Positions 1-9,788 of a stretch of 42,153 nt of DNA are shown piece by piece. Source of the stretch: Clostridia bacterium (GTDB lineage Bacteria; Bacillota; Clostridia; Christensenellales; UBA1242); assembly GCA_017467895.1 (NCBI GenBank), contig JAFUKB010000046.1, positions 1 through 42,153 of the forward strand. The letters are read 5' to 3'. The notes under the pieces are model-generated. The model was not told the origin of the DNA. It ran no database searches and saw nothing but the letters and a program-made list of their open reading frames with translations. Every line of letters starts with the position of its first letter. The first letter of the stretch is position 1. The position numbers and the translations under genes were made by a program.

Positions 1-2
1 AA

Positions 3-3000
3 TATTTGTCATTTGATGTTAACGGCTTGGCAACTTTAAAGTTGGTTGATTCAAATTATAATCGTTTTTCAGTATACAAGGGTGCAACTCTTGATTCAAC
101 TTATGAGGGTTCTTATAAGTTTGAAATTATAAAAATTGCAAAAAACACTAATGGTGTATGGACTTTTGTAGATAGCAATAAATTAGTTAATTATGCTCAT
201 TTTGAAGACGGATCGTTGCTTGCAACAAATGGTATTTTAACAATTTCTAACACATTTAGTGATGGTGGTGTTCTTGGCAGTGCATTTAGAATAAAACTTA
301 AAGTAACAACCATGGGTGGTGCAGTAAGTTATTATTATGTTTCTGTTGGCGAACAAGTTCCTTTAACATTAATGCGTCAAAAAGGCTCAACTAACGTTTC
401 TGTTGGTACAACCGATTCAATAAGCGTATCGGCAAGCAAACATATTTTAATTGGTAGTGCAAACGGTGAGGGCTATTCATATGATGATGTTAACCCTGAA
501 GTTTATTATTATATTTCAAATACTGCATATAACAAAGAATTAAAATTTAGATTGTTTGACTCAAACAAAAACATTATTCCTGACGACCAAGTTGAAAGGT
601 ATGTAACAGTTGACAAAAATAAATTGACTATTGCCGTTCAACCAATGGGGATTAATTTTGTACTTCAAATATATACCTCATATGGAGTACTCTCAACAAT
701 AAATGTAACTGTTGAACCATCTATTTCAATTAACTTAACTTCTTCAACCATTTATTCTGGCTCTAGTTATGCTTACGCAGATATTATTAGCATTACAAAT
801 GGTGCAGGGGTAGGGACAGTAAGTTTTGTTAATGTTGAAAGTGCAACCACAAGCATATATTTCTCTTGCGAAGATGGATCAATTAACTTTATTGATATAC
901 CTGCAGGTGAAAGCAAAGTCTTTGATATGCATTTGCGCATATATGTTAAAATTGACGGAAAAGATTTTGATTTTGAACATACATTTAGTTCGGTAACATT
1001 AACCCCTAGAGTTGTTGCAAAGGTCTTTGGAGATGGCTTCTATAGAGATGAAACATCTAGTCAGTTAACAACATATACCGAAGATAGCGGAATGATTGAA
1101 CTAAGTAACCAAATTTGGAAAAACATGTTCATAGATTTAAAGGCTGGCACTGACTTGGCTGTTGAAAATGAATCTAACTTAGATTTCTATATTGATGGAG
1201 TTAAGGTAACGGAAAATGTTACTTCAAGCACAATTACATGGACCATTGCAAATGTTTTAACCGATGACGATGTTCGTAATTGGACATTTACAATAAAAAG
1301 CAAAAAAACCGATGAAGTTATTGCTTCGGCATATGCAAAAATTACAATTAAACCACAATATGATATTGTGTTAAAATATCCTGCTGTTGTTGACATGGTT
1401 GGAGATAGCGTTGTTGGGCTTACTGCAGAATATGTTCAAAACGGTTCATCAATAACATTTAGTGCTCCAAACTTCTCAAATACAGAAGCAAGGATTTCAG
1501 TATTCAAATCAAATTCAGGAACTTATGACATATTTGACGGCTTTGATATTGTTTATGAAGGCGCAGATGGCGTTTATGGTTCAAAAGTTACTGGCGACAA
1601 ATCAAGTGGCTTTACATTCAATTTTGAAGCAAGCGACTTTAGCAACAAAACAGAGATAGAGTGTAAGTTTAATGTGTTAATTGGAGATGGCGTAAATGCT
1701 AAAACATACGCAACATATATTGTAAAAGTATTAAAAGACTCTCCATTTACTCTAGATGCTGATTATTTAGATACCATATATTATGGTTATGGCAGTGAAG
1801 ATGCTGAATTATTTAAAACTGTCGATGTTATTGTTACGCTTCCAACTATTGCAACATTTGCAACTGGTCAAAAGATTGATTTGTATACAATGGTTAATGA
1901 TACAAAAACTAATATCGCAACTGAAGTATACTATAAGGCTGGCGATAAAATTCATGGGTTATTAAATGTAATCGCTTATTCAACAGATCTTAAAGTTTAT
2001 ATTTGCGAGGCTGGTGCAGGCGCTCCAGACACAGATATGTCTTGCGACTCAGTTGAGTTTAATGTTAGAGCAACATTAAAATATCATGGCTATCAGGTTC
2101 AATATAAAGATTATGCAAACATCATGGGCGATGCAGAATCGGCAGAAATTGCAAACTTAAACAATGTTCAAACATATTCTGTTAGTGTTGCGAAAAATAG
2201 TTCATTATCTATTGTAAGCAGTGAATATGTTGTTAGCGGTGTTTATGTTGATTTCACTTTTGATATAAACATTGATGATGACTATGCAACAAAAGAAACA
2301 GCGCTTGTATTAAATGCAAATCAAAACGAATATGGTCAATCATTTGTAAATTTATTTAATGTTACAGATTCGTTGGGAAATATGTTCTGGTATAACCAAT
2401 TAGGTGGAACAAGAAATACTTCGCTTTTAGTTAATGATATTGATGGCGCAATAGAATGTTTGCCTGTTTATCCACAAACAATAGAAGAAACCACATATAA
2501 GTATGATTATCTTCTTAAACCTTTGGGTGCAAAAAATAATGGCACTTATTGTGAGTTGACATTTACTTATACTTTTGAAAGTCTTGTATATACAAAAGTA
2601 TTATTTGTAAAAGTTGTGTCTGATATTGAGTTTGAAATTTATAATAATGATGGAACAACAACACCAAACAGTTCAACAAACCCATTAAAAATTGACGCAG
2701 GTTCAGAAGATATTTCATTCGTAAGTTTGGCACAAACAAAATATATTTACGCATATAGCAAATATTCTTCAGAGAAACCAAATGTGGCACAGTTGTTTAC
2801 TTACACTGTTCAAAAATTAACCGAAAGTGCAACAGATTTTATTACAGTTAAAAAACTTTCTAATCCTACAGCACTTATGTTAGATATAACTCCGGGGGCA
2901 TCGTTTGGTAACAAAACTATTGAACTTGTGTTAAAAGACATGTATGGTTTTGAAATACATTATTACATTGAACTTATTGCAGATATTAATGTAACCTCTA

Positions 3001-6000
3001 TTACAACAGTTGCTGGTAAGGTTTTTGAAGGTGATTCAATTAGCGTATATAATAAAAATGTTGCTGGTGCAAGTGGTACAAGTGGTTCGGTTGCATTAAC
3101 ATTAAACAATGGTGTAGATAAAGACACGGTTACCGAAATTGAAATTTTGCAAGCAACATTCTGGTTTAATGGTTCAACAAAATATTCTGCTAATGTAATT
3201 AATGGCATAATTGAAAATAATACAAAAGTATCATTCAATTTCTTGTCTTATGCAGATATTTGGGATACTACAAAGGGCTTAACTAATGGGGCAAGTTTTG
3301 TAGGAACACTCAATTTTGTAATTGTTAAAGCAGATCCTTTAATTCCTATAGCAAGCAGAGAAAAATATAGTTTTGAAGTTGGCTTTACACTTTATAAAAA
3401 ATATTCATTTGGTTTGCTTGCAGAAAACACCTTTGTTCGAGAAGATGTTGATATTGATTTAACCCACTTTGTCGATGTTTATGACTATAAGCAAGAAAAC
3501 TATTTGGGTAAACCAGTTCTTAGCAAAAATGAAGAAATTAAAGCATCGCTTTATTTGAACCAATCAGGGGATACAAAACAAGCAGGAACTACAACAGATT
3601 TACTTTCAAACGAAAACACTTTGTTGTATACCTATATTACAAGTCAACTTGCAACAATTAATGCTGCAACAAGCAAAGATTCGGTTGAATTGGCTTGGCA
3701 AAACCTTGCAGGTTGGGGAATTCAAGAAGAGTTTTCAAGTCAAGGATGTCCAGTTATTGCAGATGAAGTAGCATATGAAACAGGCTTGTATTCATCTTAT
3801 TTGATTAAACAAGACAATGAACTTTACACATACGCAGATAACGATCAAAACGGCACATATGAGTTGACAAAAGTGTCAGAAATTGTAAAAGAGGCTGGCG
3901 AAGAATATGTATATGTAAAAGATCAAAGAGGTGTCAAGGTTTATGCATATGTTGTTGCAAATGAAGCAGCGTATGAAACAGGCTTGTATTCATCTTACTT
4001 GATTAAACAAGACAATGAACTTTACACATACGCAGATAACGATCAAAACGGCACTTATGAGTTAACAAAAGTATCAGAAATTGTTAAAGAGGCTGACGAA
4101 AAATATGTATATGTAAAAGATCAAAGAGGAGAAAAGATTTATATTACAACCCATAGTGTTGATAATCTAGGCATGTTCTTAAGAATTAGGGCAACACATA
4201 AAACTAATGGCTCTACAGTAGAACGAGAATCATATCAATTAATAAATAAAACTGATGCTGGTGTTTATTACATAGAATATCGTGAACCTTTGGGTAACGA
4301 TTCGTCAACATTTGGCGCAAATATAACTACTCAAGATTATTATTTTGATATTTACCTTTGCAGTATTGGTGAGACTATTCAAAACAAAAAGAAAATTGCA
4401 ACAACAAAAGAGAGCGAACAAGGCTCGGCAAATGCTGTTGCTAATCAAATATTAACACCAATTACTTCAGGAAGTTTGTATACAGTTGAAATTACAAATA
4501 GTCAAAAATTGGTAGATAATGTAAACCTTGCATTCTGCTTAAACGAAAACACTGATGTGGTATATGTAATTAATAATTATAGAACATTGGGACAAGATGC
4601 CTCAATATCTCCAATAACTGCTGGATATAATGTATTTAATTTGTATGACGGCGAATATCAAAACGCTAAAAAATTTACAAAACAAGCAACAGATTGGACG
4701 GAAGAGTCAATTAACGAAATTACATTTGAAGGGCAAACAATTAGCCTGTTTACTGGAAAAATAAGAACAACTGAGTATGTTAATGGCTTATCAACCGCCG
4801 ACTCACAAAAAGCAAAAAATATTCTTTCTGCAAGTTATATGGAAGAAGGCGAAACTGTTGAGGGCTTAACATATAAAGGTTCTTTGTCTGGCAATGTATT
4901 TAGTTATGATGATGATTATGGCATATATTATCAAACAAGAACAATTTCTTCAGTTAATGTGTTGTATTATGAATATGGTTCGGTGGATGCTCCTGTTCAA
5001 GCCAACGCATTTGAAGCAAAGGATTTGCTCGTAAATGTTACATTAAAATATACGGGAGTTGACACTGATAACGCATATGTTGGTTCAACAATGCATTATG
5101 TGTATGTAAAAGGTTTAATTGTTAATGAAACCACAGGCGAGTTAGATAGCGATCTTAACATAAACTTTGCTCCATCTGGCAGTGATCCATATTGGGCTGA
5201 AGGATTTGCCTTAAAAACTGGCGTAGGTGTTGCAAATGTTTTGGCTGGGTTTGAAAATAAAGAATTTATCGGAAGCAACAAAGTTGATGGTATAGAAGAT
5301 CCAGTAGAAAACCGCTTAAGTTTGGCTTTTGAAGCGGGCGAAGTGAAAGGAGCGACTACAACTTCGGCAGCGTCACTGTTTGCTGTTGATGCAACAACTG
5401 GTAATGTCACATTGAAACAAGGATTTATTCCTAATAGTTATTATATTTCAGTTATTATTAAGGCTAGATATAATGGAACAGATAGCAGAGCAATAGGCAC
5501 AGTTTACTTGTCGTTTGTTGCTGTTGATGATATTGATATCTACAATATTGGTTCTAAACAATGGAAACTAAATATTACTGATTATGTTGGGACACAAGCA
5601 GAGGAAGACATAACTCTTGAAGCAGTTAAACTTGAGGGAGCAATAACTCAGTATGTCTATAAAGACGGAACAGACTGGTATGCAATTTTTGATAACTCAA
5701 ATGAGTCAATTAAAACTGGCAGAAGTCTGCTAAGTGTAGGAACGGTAAGCAAATATGTTTACTTAAATGTTCATGAAATTGCATTAAAAAATAATGCAAC
5801 AGTATTGAATATTTATAAGATAAATGGTTCAACTTATGCTATAAACGGTAACGATTTGCTCGTAACTCAAGAGGGTGTGCTTACGAAGTTGGCAGGAAGC
5901 GGATTTAGCGGAATCCTTACGCTTAATACGGTTCCATCAGATGCAATGCAAGTTCCAAACACAATAGTTTCTGGCAACTTTGTAGAAAATTCATACTTTG

Positions 6001-6392
6001 CATTTAGCACGCTAGATAACTTGGCAACAGGCATTTCAATTACAAATAATTCAACTTATTACATTGGATTAGATGGGGCTTATTGTAAAGTAACAGTTAA
6101 AATTCAAAATATGTTCGCAGATGAGTTAATATTAGATGGAACAGAAATTGATATAACTGGCAAAAATATTTATTTGGCTGATGGCTCTGAGTCGGATATG
6201 TTTACTTTCTTGGATAGTGAGTGCACCGATGCCAAACTTGATGGCCATTCAATAGCATTGTATAATGATGGAACAAAAAGATATATAACTAATTATACTT
6301 ATGAACTTTCTTCTCAATGGGTAGAATTAACATTTGTAGATAAAGACGAAGTTGCACAAACTCTTTTGATTAAAGTGGTAAAAGAGGCATAA
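3..6392 (+). CDS. giant secreted/surface protein, 5' end outside window
   Basis: The frame is open from the window edge, so the first visible TTG is probably not the start. About 2,129 residues are visible, ending at a TAA followed by a strong terminator. The protein is rich in Thr, Ser, Asn, Val and Tyr, low in Cys, and made of many beta-strand-like stretches ending in hydrophobic triplets, as in tandem Ig-like modules of large Firmicutes surface proteins. I cannot assign a named domain. Residues about 1250-1379 of the visible part are two 66-residue near-identical copies. There is no LPxTG motif and no C-terminal membrane segment: the end is polar beta-type sequence. If it is surface-attached, the anchor must lie in the missing N-terminal part or be non-covalent. 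An adhesin or stalk-like role is inference. Confidence 0.8.
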   Translation, partial: YLSFDVNGLATLKLVDSNYNRFSVYKGATLDSTYEGSYKFEIIKIAKNTNGVWTFVDSNKLVNYAHFEDGSLLATNGILTISNTFSDGGVLGSAFRIKLKVTTMGGAVSYYYVSVGEQVPLTLMRQKGSTNVSVGTTDSISVSASKHILIGSANGEGYSYDDVNPEVYYYISNTAYNKELKFRLFDSNKNIIPDDQVERYVTVDKNKLTIAVQPMGINFVLQIYTSYGVLSTINVTVEPSISINLTSSTIYSGSSYAYADIISITNGAGVGTVSFVNVESATTSIYFSCEDGSINFIDIPAGESKVFDMHLRIYVKIDGKDFDFEHTFSSVTLTPRVVAKVFGDGFYRDETSSQLTTYTEDSGMIELSNQIWKNMFIDLKAGTDLAVENESNLDFYIDGVKVTENVTSSTITWTIANVLTDDDVRNWTFTIKSKKTDEVIASAYAKITIKPQYDIVLKYPAVVDMVGDSVVGLTAEYVQNGSSITFSAPNFSNTEARISVFKSNSGTYDIFDGFDIVYEGADGVYGSKVTGDKSSGFTFNFEASDFSNKTEIECKFNVLIGDGVNAKTYATYIVKVLKDSPFTLDADYLDTIYYGYGSEDAELFKTVDVIVTLPTIATFATGQKIDLYTMVNDTKTNIATEVYYKAGDKIHGLLNVIAYSTDLKVYICEAGAGAPDTDMSCDSVEFNVRATLKYHGYQVQYKDYANIMGDAESAEIANLNNVQTYSVSVAKNSSLSIVSSEYVVSGVYVDFTFDINIDDDYATKETALVLNANQNEYGQSFVNLFNVTDSLGNMFWYNQLGGTRNTSLLVNDIDGAIECLPVYPQTIEETTYKYDYLLKPLGAKNNGTYCELTFTYTFESLVYTKVLFVKVVSDIEFEIYNNDGTTTPNSSTNPLKIDAGSEDISFVSLAQTKYIYAYSKYSSEKPNVAQLFTYTVQKLTESATDFITVKKLSNPTALMLDITPGASFGNKTIELVLKDMYGFEIHYYIELIADINVTSITTVAGKVFEGDSISVYNKNVAGASGTSGSVALTLNNGVDKDTVTEIEILQATFWFNGSTKYSANVINGIIENNTKVSFNFLSYADIWDTTKGLTNGASFVGTLNFVIVKADPLIPIASREKYSFEVGFTLYKKYSFGLLAENTFVREDVDIDLTHFVDVYDYKQENYLGKPVLSKNEEIKASLYLNQSGDTKQAGTTTDLLSNENTLLYTYITSQLATINAATSKDSVELAWQNLAGWGIQEEFSSQGCPVIADEVAYETGLYSSYLIKQDNELYTYADNDQNGTYELTKVSEIVKEAGEEYVYVKDQRGVKVYAYVVANEAAYETGLYSSYLIKQDNELYTYADNDQNGTYELTKVSEIVKEADEKYVYVKDQRGEKIYITTHSVDNLGMFLRIRATHKTNGSTVERESYQLINKTDAGVYYIEYREPLGNDSSTFGANITTQDYYFDIYLCSIGETIQNKKKIATTKESEQGSANAVANQILTPITSGSLYTVEITNSQKLVDNVNLAFCLNENTDVVYVINNYRTLGQDASISPITAGYNVFNLYDGEYQNAKKFTKQATDWTEESINEITFEGQTISLFTGKIRTTEYVNGLSTADSQKAKNILSASYMEEGETVEGLTYKGSLSGNVFSYDDDYGIYYQTRTISSVNVLYYEYGSVDAPVQANAFEAKDLLVNVTLKYTGVDTDNAYVGSTMHYVYVKGLIVNETTGELDSDLNINFAPSGSDPYWAEGFALKTGVGVANVLAGFENKEFIGSNKVDGIEDPVENRLSLAFEAGEVKGATTTSAASLFAVDATTGNVTLKQGFIPNSYYISVIIKARYNGTDSRAIGTVYLSFVAVDDIDIYNIGSKQWKLNITDYVGTQAEEDITLEAVKLEGAITQYVYKDGTDWYAIFDNSNESIKTGRSLLSVGTVSKYVYLNVHEIALKNNATVLNIYKINGSTYAINGNDLLVTQEGVLTKLAGSGFSGILTLNTVPSDAMQVPNTIVSGNFVENSYFAFSTLDNLATGISITNNSTYYIGLDGAYCKVTVKIQNMFADELILDGTEIDITGKNIYLADGSESDMFTFLDSECTDAKLDGHSIALYNDGTKRYITNYTYELSSQWVELTFVDKDEVAQTLLIKVVKEA
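3753..4142 (+). repeat. in-frame tandem duplication of 198 bp inside the giant gene
   Basis: Copy 1 runs 3753-3950 and copy 2 runs 3951 to about 4142, with an exact offset of 198 bp (66 codons). The copies differ at only a few bases, several of them synonymous, so the duplication is recent. Each unit contains ETGLYSSYLIKQDNELYTY and ends near YVYVKDQRG. It preserves the frame, as expected for modular surface proteins that vary in length by slippage or recombination. Confidence 0.95.
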
Positions 6393-6425
6393 AGCAAAAA
6401 ATAATTTGTCTTGTATATCATGTTA

Positions 6426-6463
6426 TTAAAAAATCAAACCGCATCTGCGGTTTGATTTTTTAA
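6426..6463. terminator. bidirectional intrinsic terminator
   Basis: A perfect 17-bp stem (left arm 6426-6442, right arm 6447-6463, core AAATCAAACCGC) closes a 4-base loop ATCT. A and T runs at the outer ends make it work in both directions. It separates the giant surface gene from the convergent cardiolipin synthase gene. Confidence 0.9.
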
Positions 6464-6492
6464 TGAATTAATATAAGTGATAAACATGTGTG

Positions 6493-7917
6493 TTACAATA
6501 TTTTAGAAATTAATTTATAAAAACAAATTGCAAAAAAATTATGTGATTTTAATTTAAAAAACTGCTTTTTTGTTAATAAAGTTGAATTTTTTATGTCATT
6601 TTTAATTATATTAATATTCTTGTTAATAAAATCCTTGTCATAACAAATGCACGTGTTTTCAAAGTTTAAATAAAAGGACCTGTTGTCAAAATTGCAAGAA
6701 CCAATGCTTATTGCACTTTCGGTTAAAAGAATTTTTGAGTGAATAAAACCTTTATATAAATAAATGGAAATTCCCCTTGTAAATAATTCGCTTAAATTTA
6801 TTAATGTGGCTCCATAAACAAGTTTTTTGTCGGGCTTTTGAGGAATAATAATGCTTATTTTTACCCCGCGCTTGTGAGCGCTTAATAATTCATTTTTTAA
6901 ACTGCTATCAATAACAAAATAAGGGGATTGTATAAAAATATATTCTCTACTTGTTTTAATAATGCACTTAAATGCCTCTAAAATGTTTTGCTTATCTTGT
7001 TCAGGACCACTGCTAATGATTTGTAATGCGTTGCTGTTTTGTATTTTTTTGTGACTTAAAAAGTCAAAAAAACACTGTTTAATAAATTCTTTTTTTAAAT
7101 TGGTGTTAGAACAAAAACTCCAATCATTTAAAAATATATCTTGCAGGGCATAAACACTTTTGCCATAGATTTTTAGTTGTGTGTCACGCCATGGCGATAA
7201 TTTTTTGTTTTTGTTCATGTGGTCATCTCTTAAATTTATTCCACCTGTAAATGCAACTTTGCCGTCTATGATTGCAATTTTTCTGTGATTTCGATAATTG
7301 ATTTTAAAATTTAAAAGTGAAAGTTTGTATATGGGAGGAAAAAAAGGAAAAACTTCAATATTGTTGCTCCTTAATTCACTCCAAAAATTTTTGGAGGTAT
7401 GTCTTGAGCCAAAAGCATCATAAATTACTTTAACTTTAACACCTTGCTTTGCTTTTTCAATAAGTGCATTGGCAATTTTTTGTCCGCAATCATCATCGGC
7501 AAAAATATAAAATTCTAAATGTATGTTGATTGTGGCTTTGTTGATGCAAACTAATAATTCATTTAAAAAATCTTGTCCGCAAGTGTATATTTTTACATCA
7601 TTGTTCTCCCAAAGTTCGCTTTGTTGATTGTTTTTAATAAATTCTGATATTTTGTTATATCTTATGTTATTTTTGTTGGCGTTTAATATATTTGCAACCT
7701 TTAAATAGTTTTTAGTTGATTTTTGCTTTTTTACTATTTGTTTTTTTGCTTTAAACTTTAATTGGTTGCCAAAAATAATGTAAAAAAGGAAGCCAAAAAT
7801 AGAAAATATAAAAATAATTGTTGCCCAAATTAAAAATTTTTTAAAATGTTTTATTTCAAAAATACCCATAATTAATATTAAAAACAAGTTAAAACTTAAC
7901 AAATATATAAAAAACAT
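6493..7917 (-). CDS. cls: cardiolipin synthase (phospholipase D superfamily)
   Basis: It makes cardiolipin from phosphatidylglycerol at the membrane. Two N-terminal membrane segments are followed by two PLD domains. HKD motif 1 is HRKIAIID followed by GKVAFTGG; motif 2 is HSKILLTE followed by GSCNFDNRSF, so the usual Asp of motif 2 is Glu here. The frame is open to a TTG at 7977, which would give 494 residues. I chose the ATG at 7917 (474 residues) because it starts directly at the first membrane helix, which matches the family. Neither start has a convincing Shine-Dalgarno. The TTG also overlaps the -35 box of the divergent gene at 8030. The gene is convergent with the giant surface gene. 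Confidence 0.88.
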   Translation of the reverse strand: MFFIYLLSFNLFLILIMGIFEIKHFKKFLIWATIIFIFSIFGFLFYIIFGNQLKFKAKKQIVKKQKSTKNYLKVANILNANKNNIRYNKISEFIKNNQQSELWENNDVKIYTCGQDFLNELLVCINKATINIHLEFYIFADDDCGQKIANALIEKAKQGVKVKVIYDAFGSRHTSKNFWSELRSNNIEVFPFFPPIYKLSLLNFKINYRNHRKIAIIDGKVAFTGGINLRDDHMNKNKKLSPWRDTQLKIYGKSVYALQDIFLNDWSFCSNTNLKKEFIKQCFFDFLSHKKIQNSNALQIISSGPEQDKQNILEAFKCIIKTSREYIFIQSPYFVIDSSLKNELLSAHKRGVKISIIIPQKPDKKLVYGATLINLSELFTRGISIYLYKGFIHSKILLTESAISIGSCNFDNRSFYLNFENTCICYDKDFINKNINIIKNDIKNSTLLTKKQFFKLKSHNFFAICFYKLISKIL

Positions 7918-7970
7918 ATTGTTATTTTGATTATTTATTAACAAAAAAATACAATCAATAAAAGCATGCG

Positions 7971-7999
7971 TTGACAAAATTAATTGGCTATATTAAAAT
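7971..7999 (+). promoter_or_regulatory. sigma-A-type promoter for the 8030 gene
   Basis: TTGACA at 7971-7976, a 17-bp spacer, then TAAAAT at 7994-7999. The predicted start near 8006 leaves a short leader with an AGGGGAG ribosome-binding site before the ATG at 8030. Confidence 0.75.
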
Positions 8000-8029
8000 A
8001 TTAATGCAGGTTTGCTTTAAAGGGGAGTT

Positions 8030-8509
8030 ATGAGAAAGGCAAAAACAATAAGCAAAGATGACAAACTTTGCTTTGCATTAGATTATTTGATTGTTCAAAA
8101 ACAGTACCAAAAAAACAAAAAAAGGCGTAATATAACAACCATTATAACGGCAGTAGTTGCTTCTGCTTGTGTAGTGATGGGGATTGCATCATATTTGCCA
8201 GTCGCAGTTGGCACGGCCATTTTTGGCAGTATGATTTTAGTGCCGTCAATGTATGTTTTTAATAGCAAAATGCGAGAAATAATTGACACTTCAACACGCT
8301 CTAACATAACATATAAGCAGTTTAAACAAATGGAGCGCTCAGGTGAACTTGAAACATTAATTCAAGAAGCAAAAGCACTACAATCAGCGCCCGCTTATGT
8401 TGGTATTCCAAAATTTAGTGTGCCAGTAACATCTGCCTCAACTGTTGGCGGTGCTTCGCAACAACATGCAAATACCACAAGCAAAAATAACGATGGCAGA
8501 AATGCTTAG
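8030..8509 (+). CDS. small two-helix membrane protein, unknown function
   Basis: 159 residues. A basic, polar N-terminus (KNKKRRN) precedes two membrane helices at about residues 35-55 and 57-77. A soluble C-terminal tail follows, predicted helical then Ser/Thr/Asn rich. The start has a good AGGGGAG ribosome-binding site and its own promoter. The next gene begins 21 bases downstream behind an AAAGGAG site, so the two are likely co-transcribed, and both encode small membrane proteins. I recognise no family and assign no function. Confidence 0.75.
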   Translation: MRKAKTISKDDKLCFALDYLIVQKQYQKNKKRRNITTIITAVVASACVVMGIASYLPVAVGTAIFGSMILVPSMYVFNSKMREIIDTSTRSNITYKQFKQMERSGELETLIQEAKALQSAPAYVGIPKFSVPVTSASTVGGASQQHANTTSKNNDGRNA

Positions 8510-8530
8510 TTGTGATTAAAGGAGAAAACC

Positions 8531-9175
8531 ATGAAAAAGATTGATGAAAAATATTTTATTAATACCAACGCCGGTGGCTATGAGAAAATTGAAGATATTA
8601 TTGGCGCCGATGAGCAAGTTTTGTGGAGAGGTAAACCAAAAAAATCAGCATATATGTTATCTACTATATTAAAAATGATGCCAGTGGCTCTTCTTTGGTT
8701 GGCATTTGATTCATTCTTTATTATCTCAATGTTTGCCTCAGATGCGTTAACCGAGGCGCCTTTGGGTGTTGTTATTTTCTTAATAGCGTTCTTTGCAATT
8801 CATTTGGCTCCAGTTTGGATTTGGGTTGGTAATATTGTTACTTCAACTCGCCAATATAAAAATTTGGAATATGTTTTTACAAATAAACGCATAATTATTA
8901 AGTCAGGCATTATTGGCATTGATTTTCAAAATATTTATTATCCAGACATAATTTCTATTAATTTAAAAGTAGGTTTGATTGATAAAATGCTAAAAGTTGG
9001 CGATGTTTATATAAACAGTGCCTCGGGGGCAAAAGTATTGTTTGATATAAACGACCCATATTTTGTAACTCAAAAATTGCAAGAAATTGTTATTGATATA
9101 AAGACAGATATAGAGTTCCCAAATGACTTTCGCCCAGAAGAAAATCATGGGTATAAAACCACATTAAAAAAATAA
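8531..9175 (+). CDS. membrane protein with bacterial PH (bPH2) domain
   Basis: 214 residues. Polar N-terminus with the typical entry motif EQVLWRGKPKKSAY, two membrane helices (about 46-68 and 79-102), then a bPH2-like domain at about 113-190 marked by YVFTNKRIIIKSGIIGIDFQ and IINL/GDVYI-type strands. Proteins of this build (YdbS/YdbT-like) are membrane-associated and poorly understood. The AAAGGAG site and 21-base gap after the 8030 gene suggest one transcript, ending at the hairpin at 9207-9237. Confidence 0.8.
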   Translation: MKKIDEKYFINTNAGGYEKIEDIIGADEQVLWRGKPKKSAYMLSTILKMMPVALLWLAFDSFFIISMFASDALTEAPLGVVIFLIAFFAIHLAPVWIWVGNIVTSTRQYKNLEYVFTNKRIIIKSGIIGIDFQNIYYPDIISINLKVGLIDKMLKVGDVYINSASGAKVLFDINDPYFVTQKLQEIVIDIKTDIEFPNDFRPEENHGYKTTLKK

Positions 9176-9206
9176 TACTAAAAAAATCAAGTGTTTTGGT
9201 TATATT

Positions 9207-9237
9207 AAAAAAACAGTAAGAAATTTACTGTTTTTTT
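9207..9237 (+). terminator. intrinsic terminator
   Basis: A 13-bp stem (AAAAAAACAGTAA with TTACTGTTTTTTT) around a 5-base loop ends in seven T residues. It follows the bPH2 gene. Confidence 0.85.
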
Positions 9238-9262
9238 GTGTTAATTGATTACTAATTTTATT

Positions 9263-9291
9263 AACCGAATATTGTCAAAAACAAACCGAAT
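9263..9291. promoter_or_regulatory. direct-repeat operator, probable LytTR site
   Basis: AACCGAAT occurs at 9263-9270 and again at 9284-9291, extended by R-T to about 10 bases, exactly 21 bp apart. LytTR proteins such as AgrA bind two roughly 9-bp direct repeats about two helical turns apart. The pair lies 60-90 bp upstream of a LytTR gene, so autoregulation is the simplest reading. Confidence 0.65.
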
Positions 9292-9350
9292 GTAATTTTG
9301 AAGAGATTTTTATATTAAAGTAGTGTAAGATAAGTGCATAAGGAGGAAAT

Positions 9351-9788
9351 ATGGAATTTAAAGTTATAGTCGATAAAGAATGCAAGGAGTCAGTTGTTGT
9401 AACCGTGCATAAAAAAACAAGCATTGTTGACCAAATACAGAAACTTGTAGAAAACGCTACAAGCGAAGCATTTATTACATGCTATGCAAATGAAGAAGTG
9501 ATAAATGTGAATAATAAAGATATAACTTGTTTTTTTACTAAGGACGCCAAAGTATACGCTTATGTAAATGACCAAATTTTGTATGTTAGGCAGAGATTGT
9601 ATCAACTTGAACAAATGCTAGACGATTCGTTTATTAAATTAAATCAAGGTTGTATTGCAAATATATCACAAATAAAAAGTTTTTCAACCTCGCTTGGTGC
9701 TTCAATAAAAGTAAATTTTAAAAATGGATACTTTGATTATGTTTCAAGACGCGAACTAAAAAATGTTAAAAGGAGATTAGGTTTATGA
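9351..9788 (+). CDS. LytTR-family DNA-binding transcription regulator
   Basis: 145 residues. A short N-terminal region (about 1-45) with no receiver domain precedes a LytTR DNA-binding domain. Diagnostic strings are DDSFIKLNQGCIANISQIKS, the FKNGYFDYVSRRE segment and the terminal NVKRRLGL. It has an ideal AAGGAGG site. Its stop overlaps the start of the DUF3021 membrane protein by 4 bases (ATGA). This pair is a known layout in which the membrane protein restrains or partners the regulator (LytTR regulatory systems). The upstream 21-bp-phased repeats are its likely target. Confidence 0.88.
   Translation: MEFKVIVDKECKESVVVTVHKKTSIVDQIQKLVENATSEAFITCYANEEVINVNNKDITCFFTKDAKVYAYVNDQILYVRQRLYQLEQMLDDSFIKLNQGCIANISQIKSFSTSLGASIKVNFKNGYFDYVSRRELKNVKRRLGL

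Noticed and set aside
2963-5410. Minus-strand frames inside the giant gene (for example 2963-3238 and 5096-5410)
   Set aside because: Shadows of a continuous plus-strand coding frame; no start signals.
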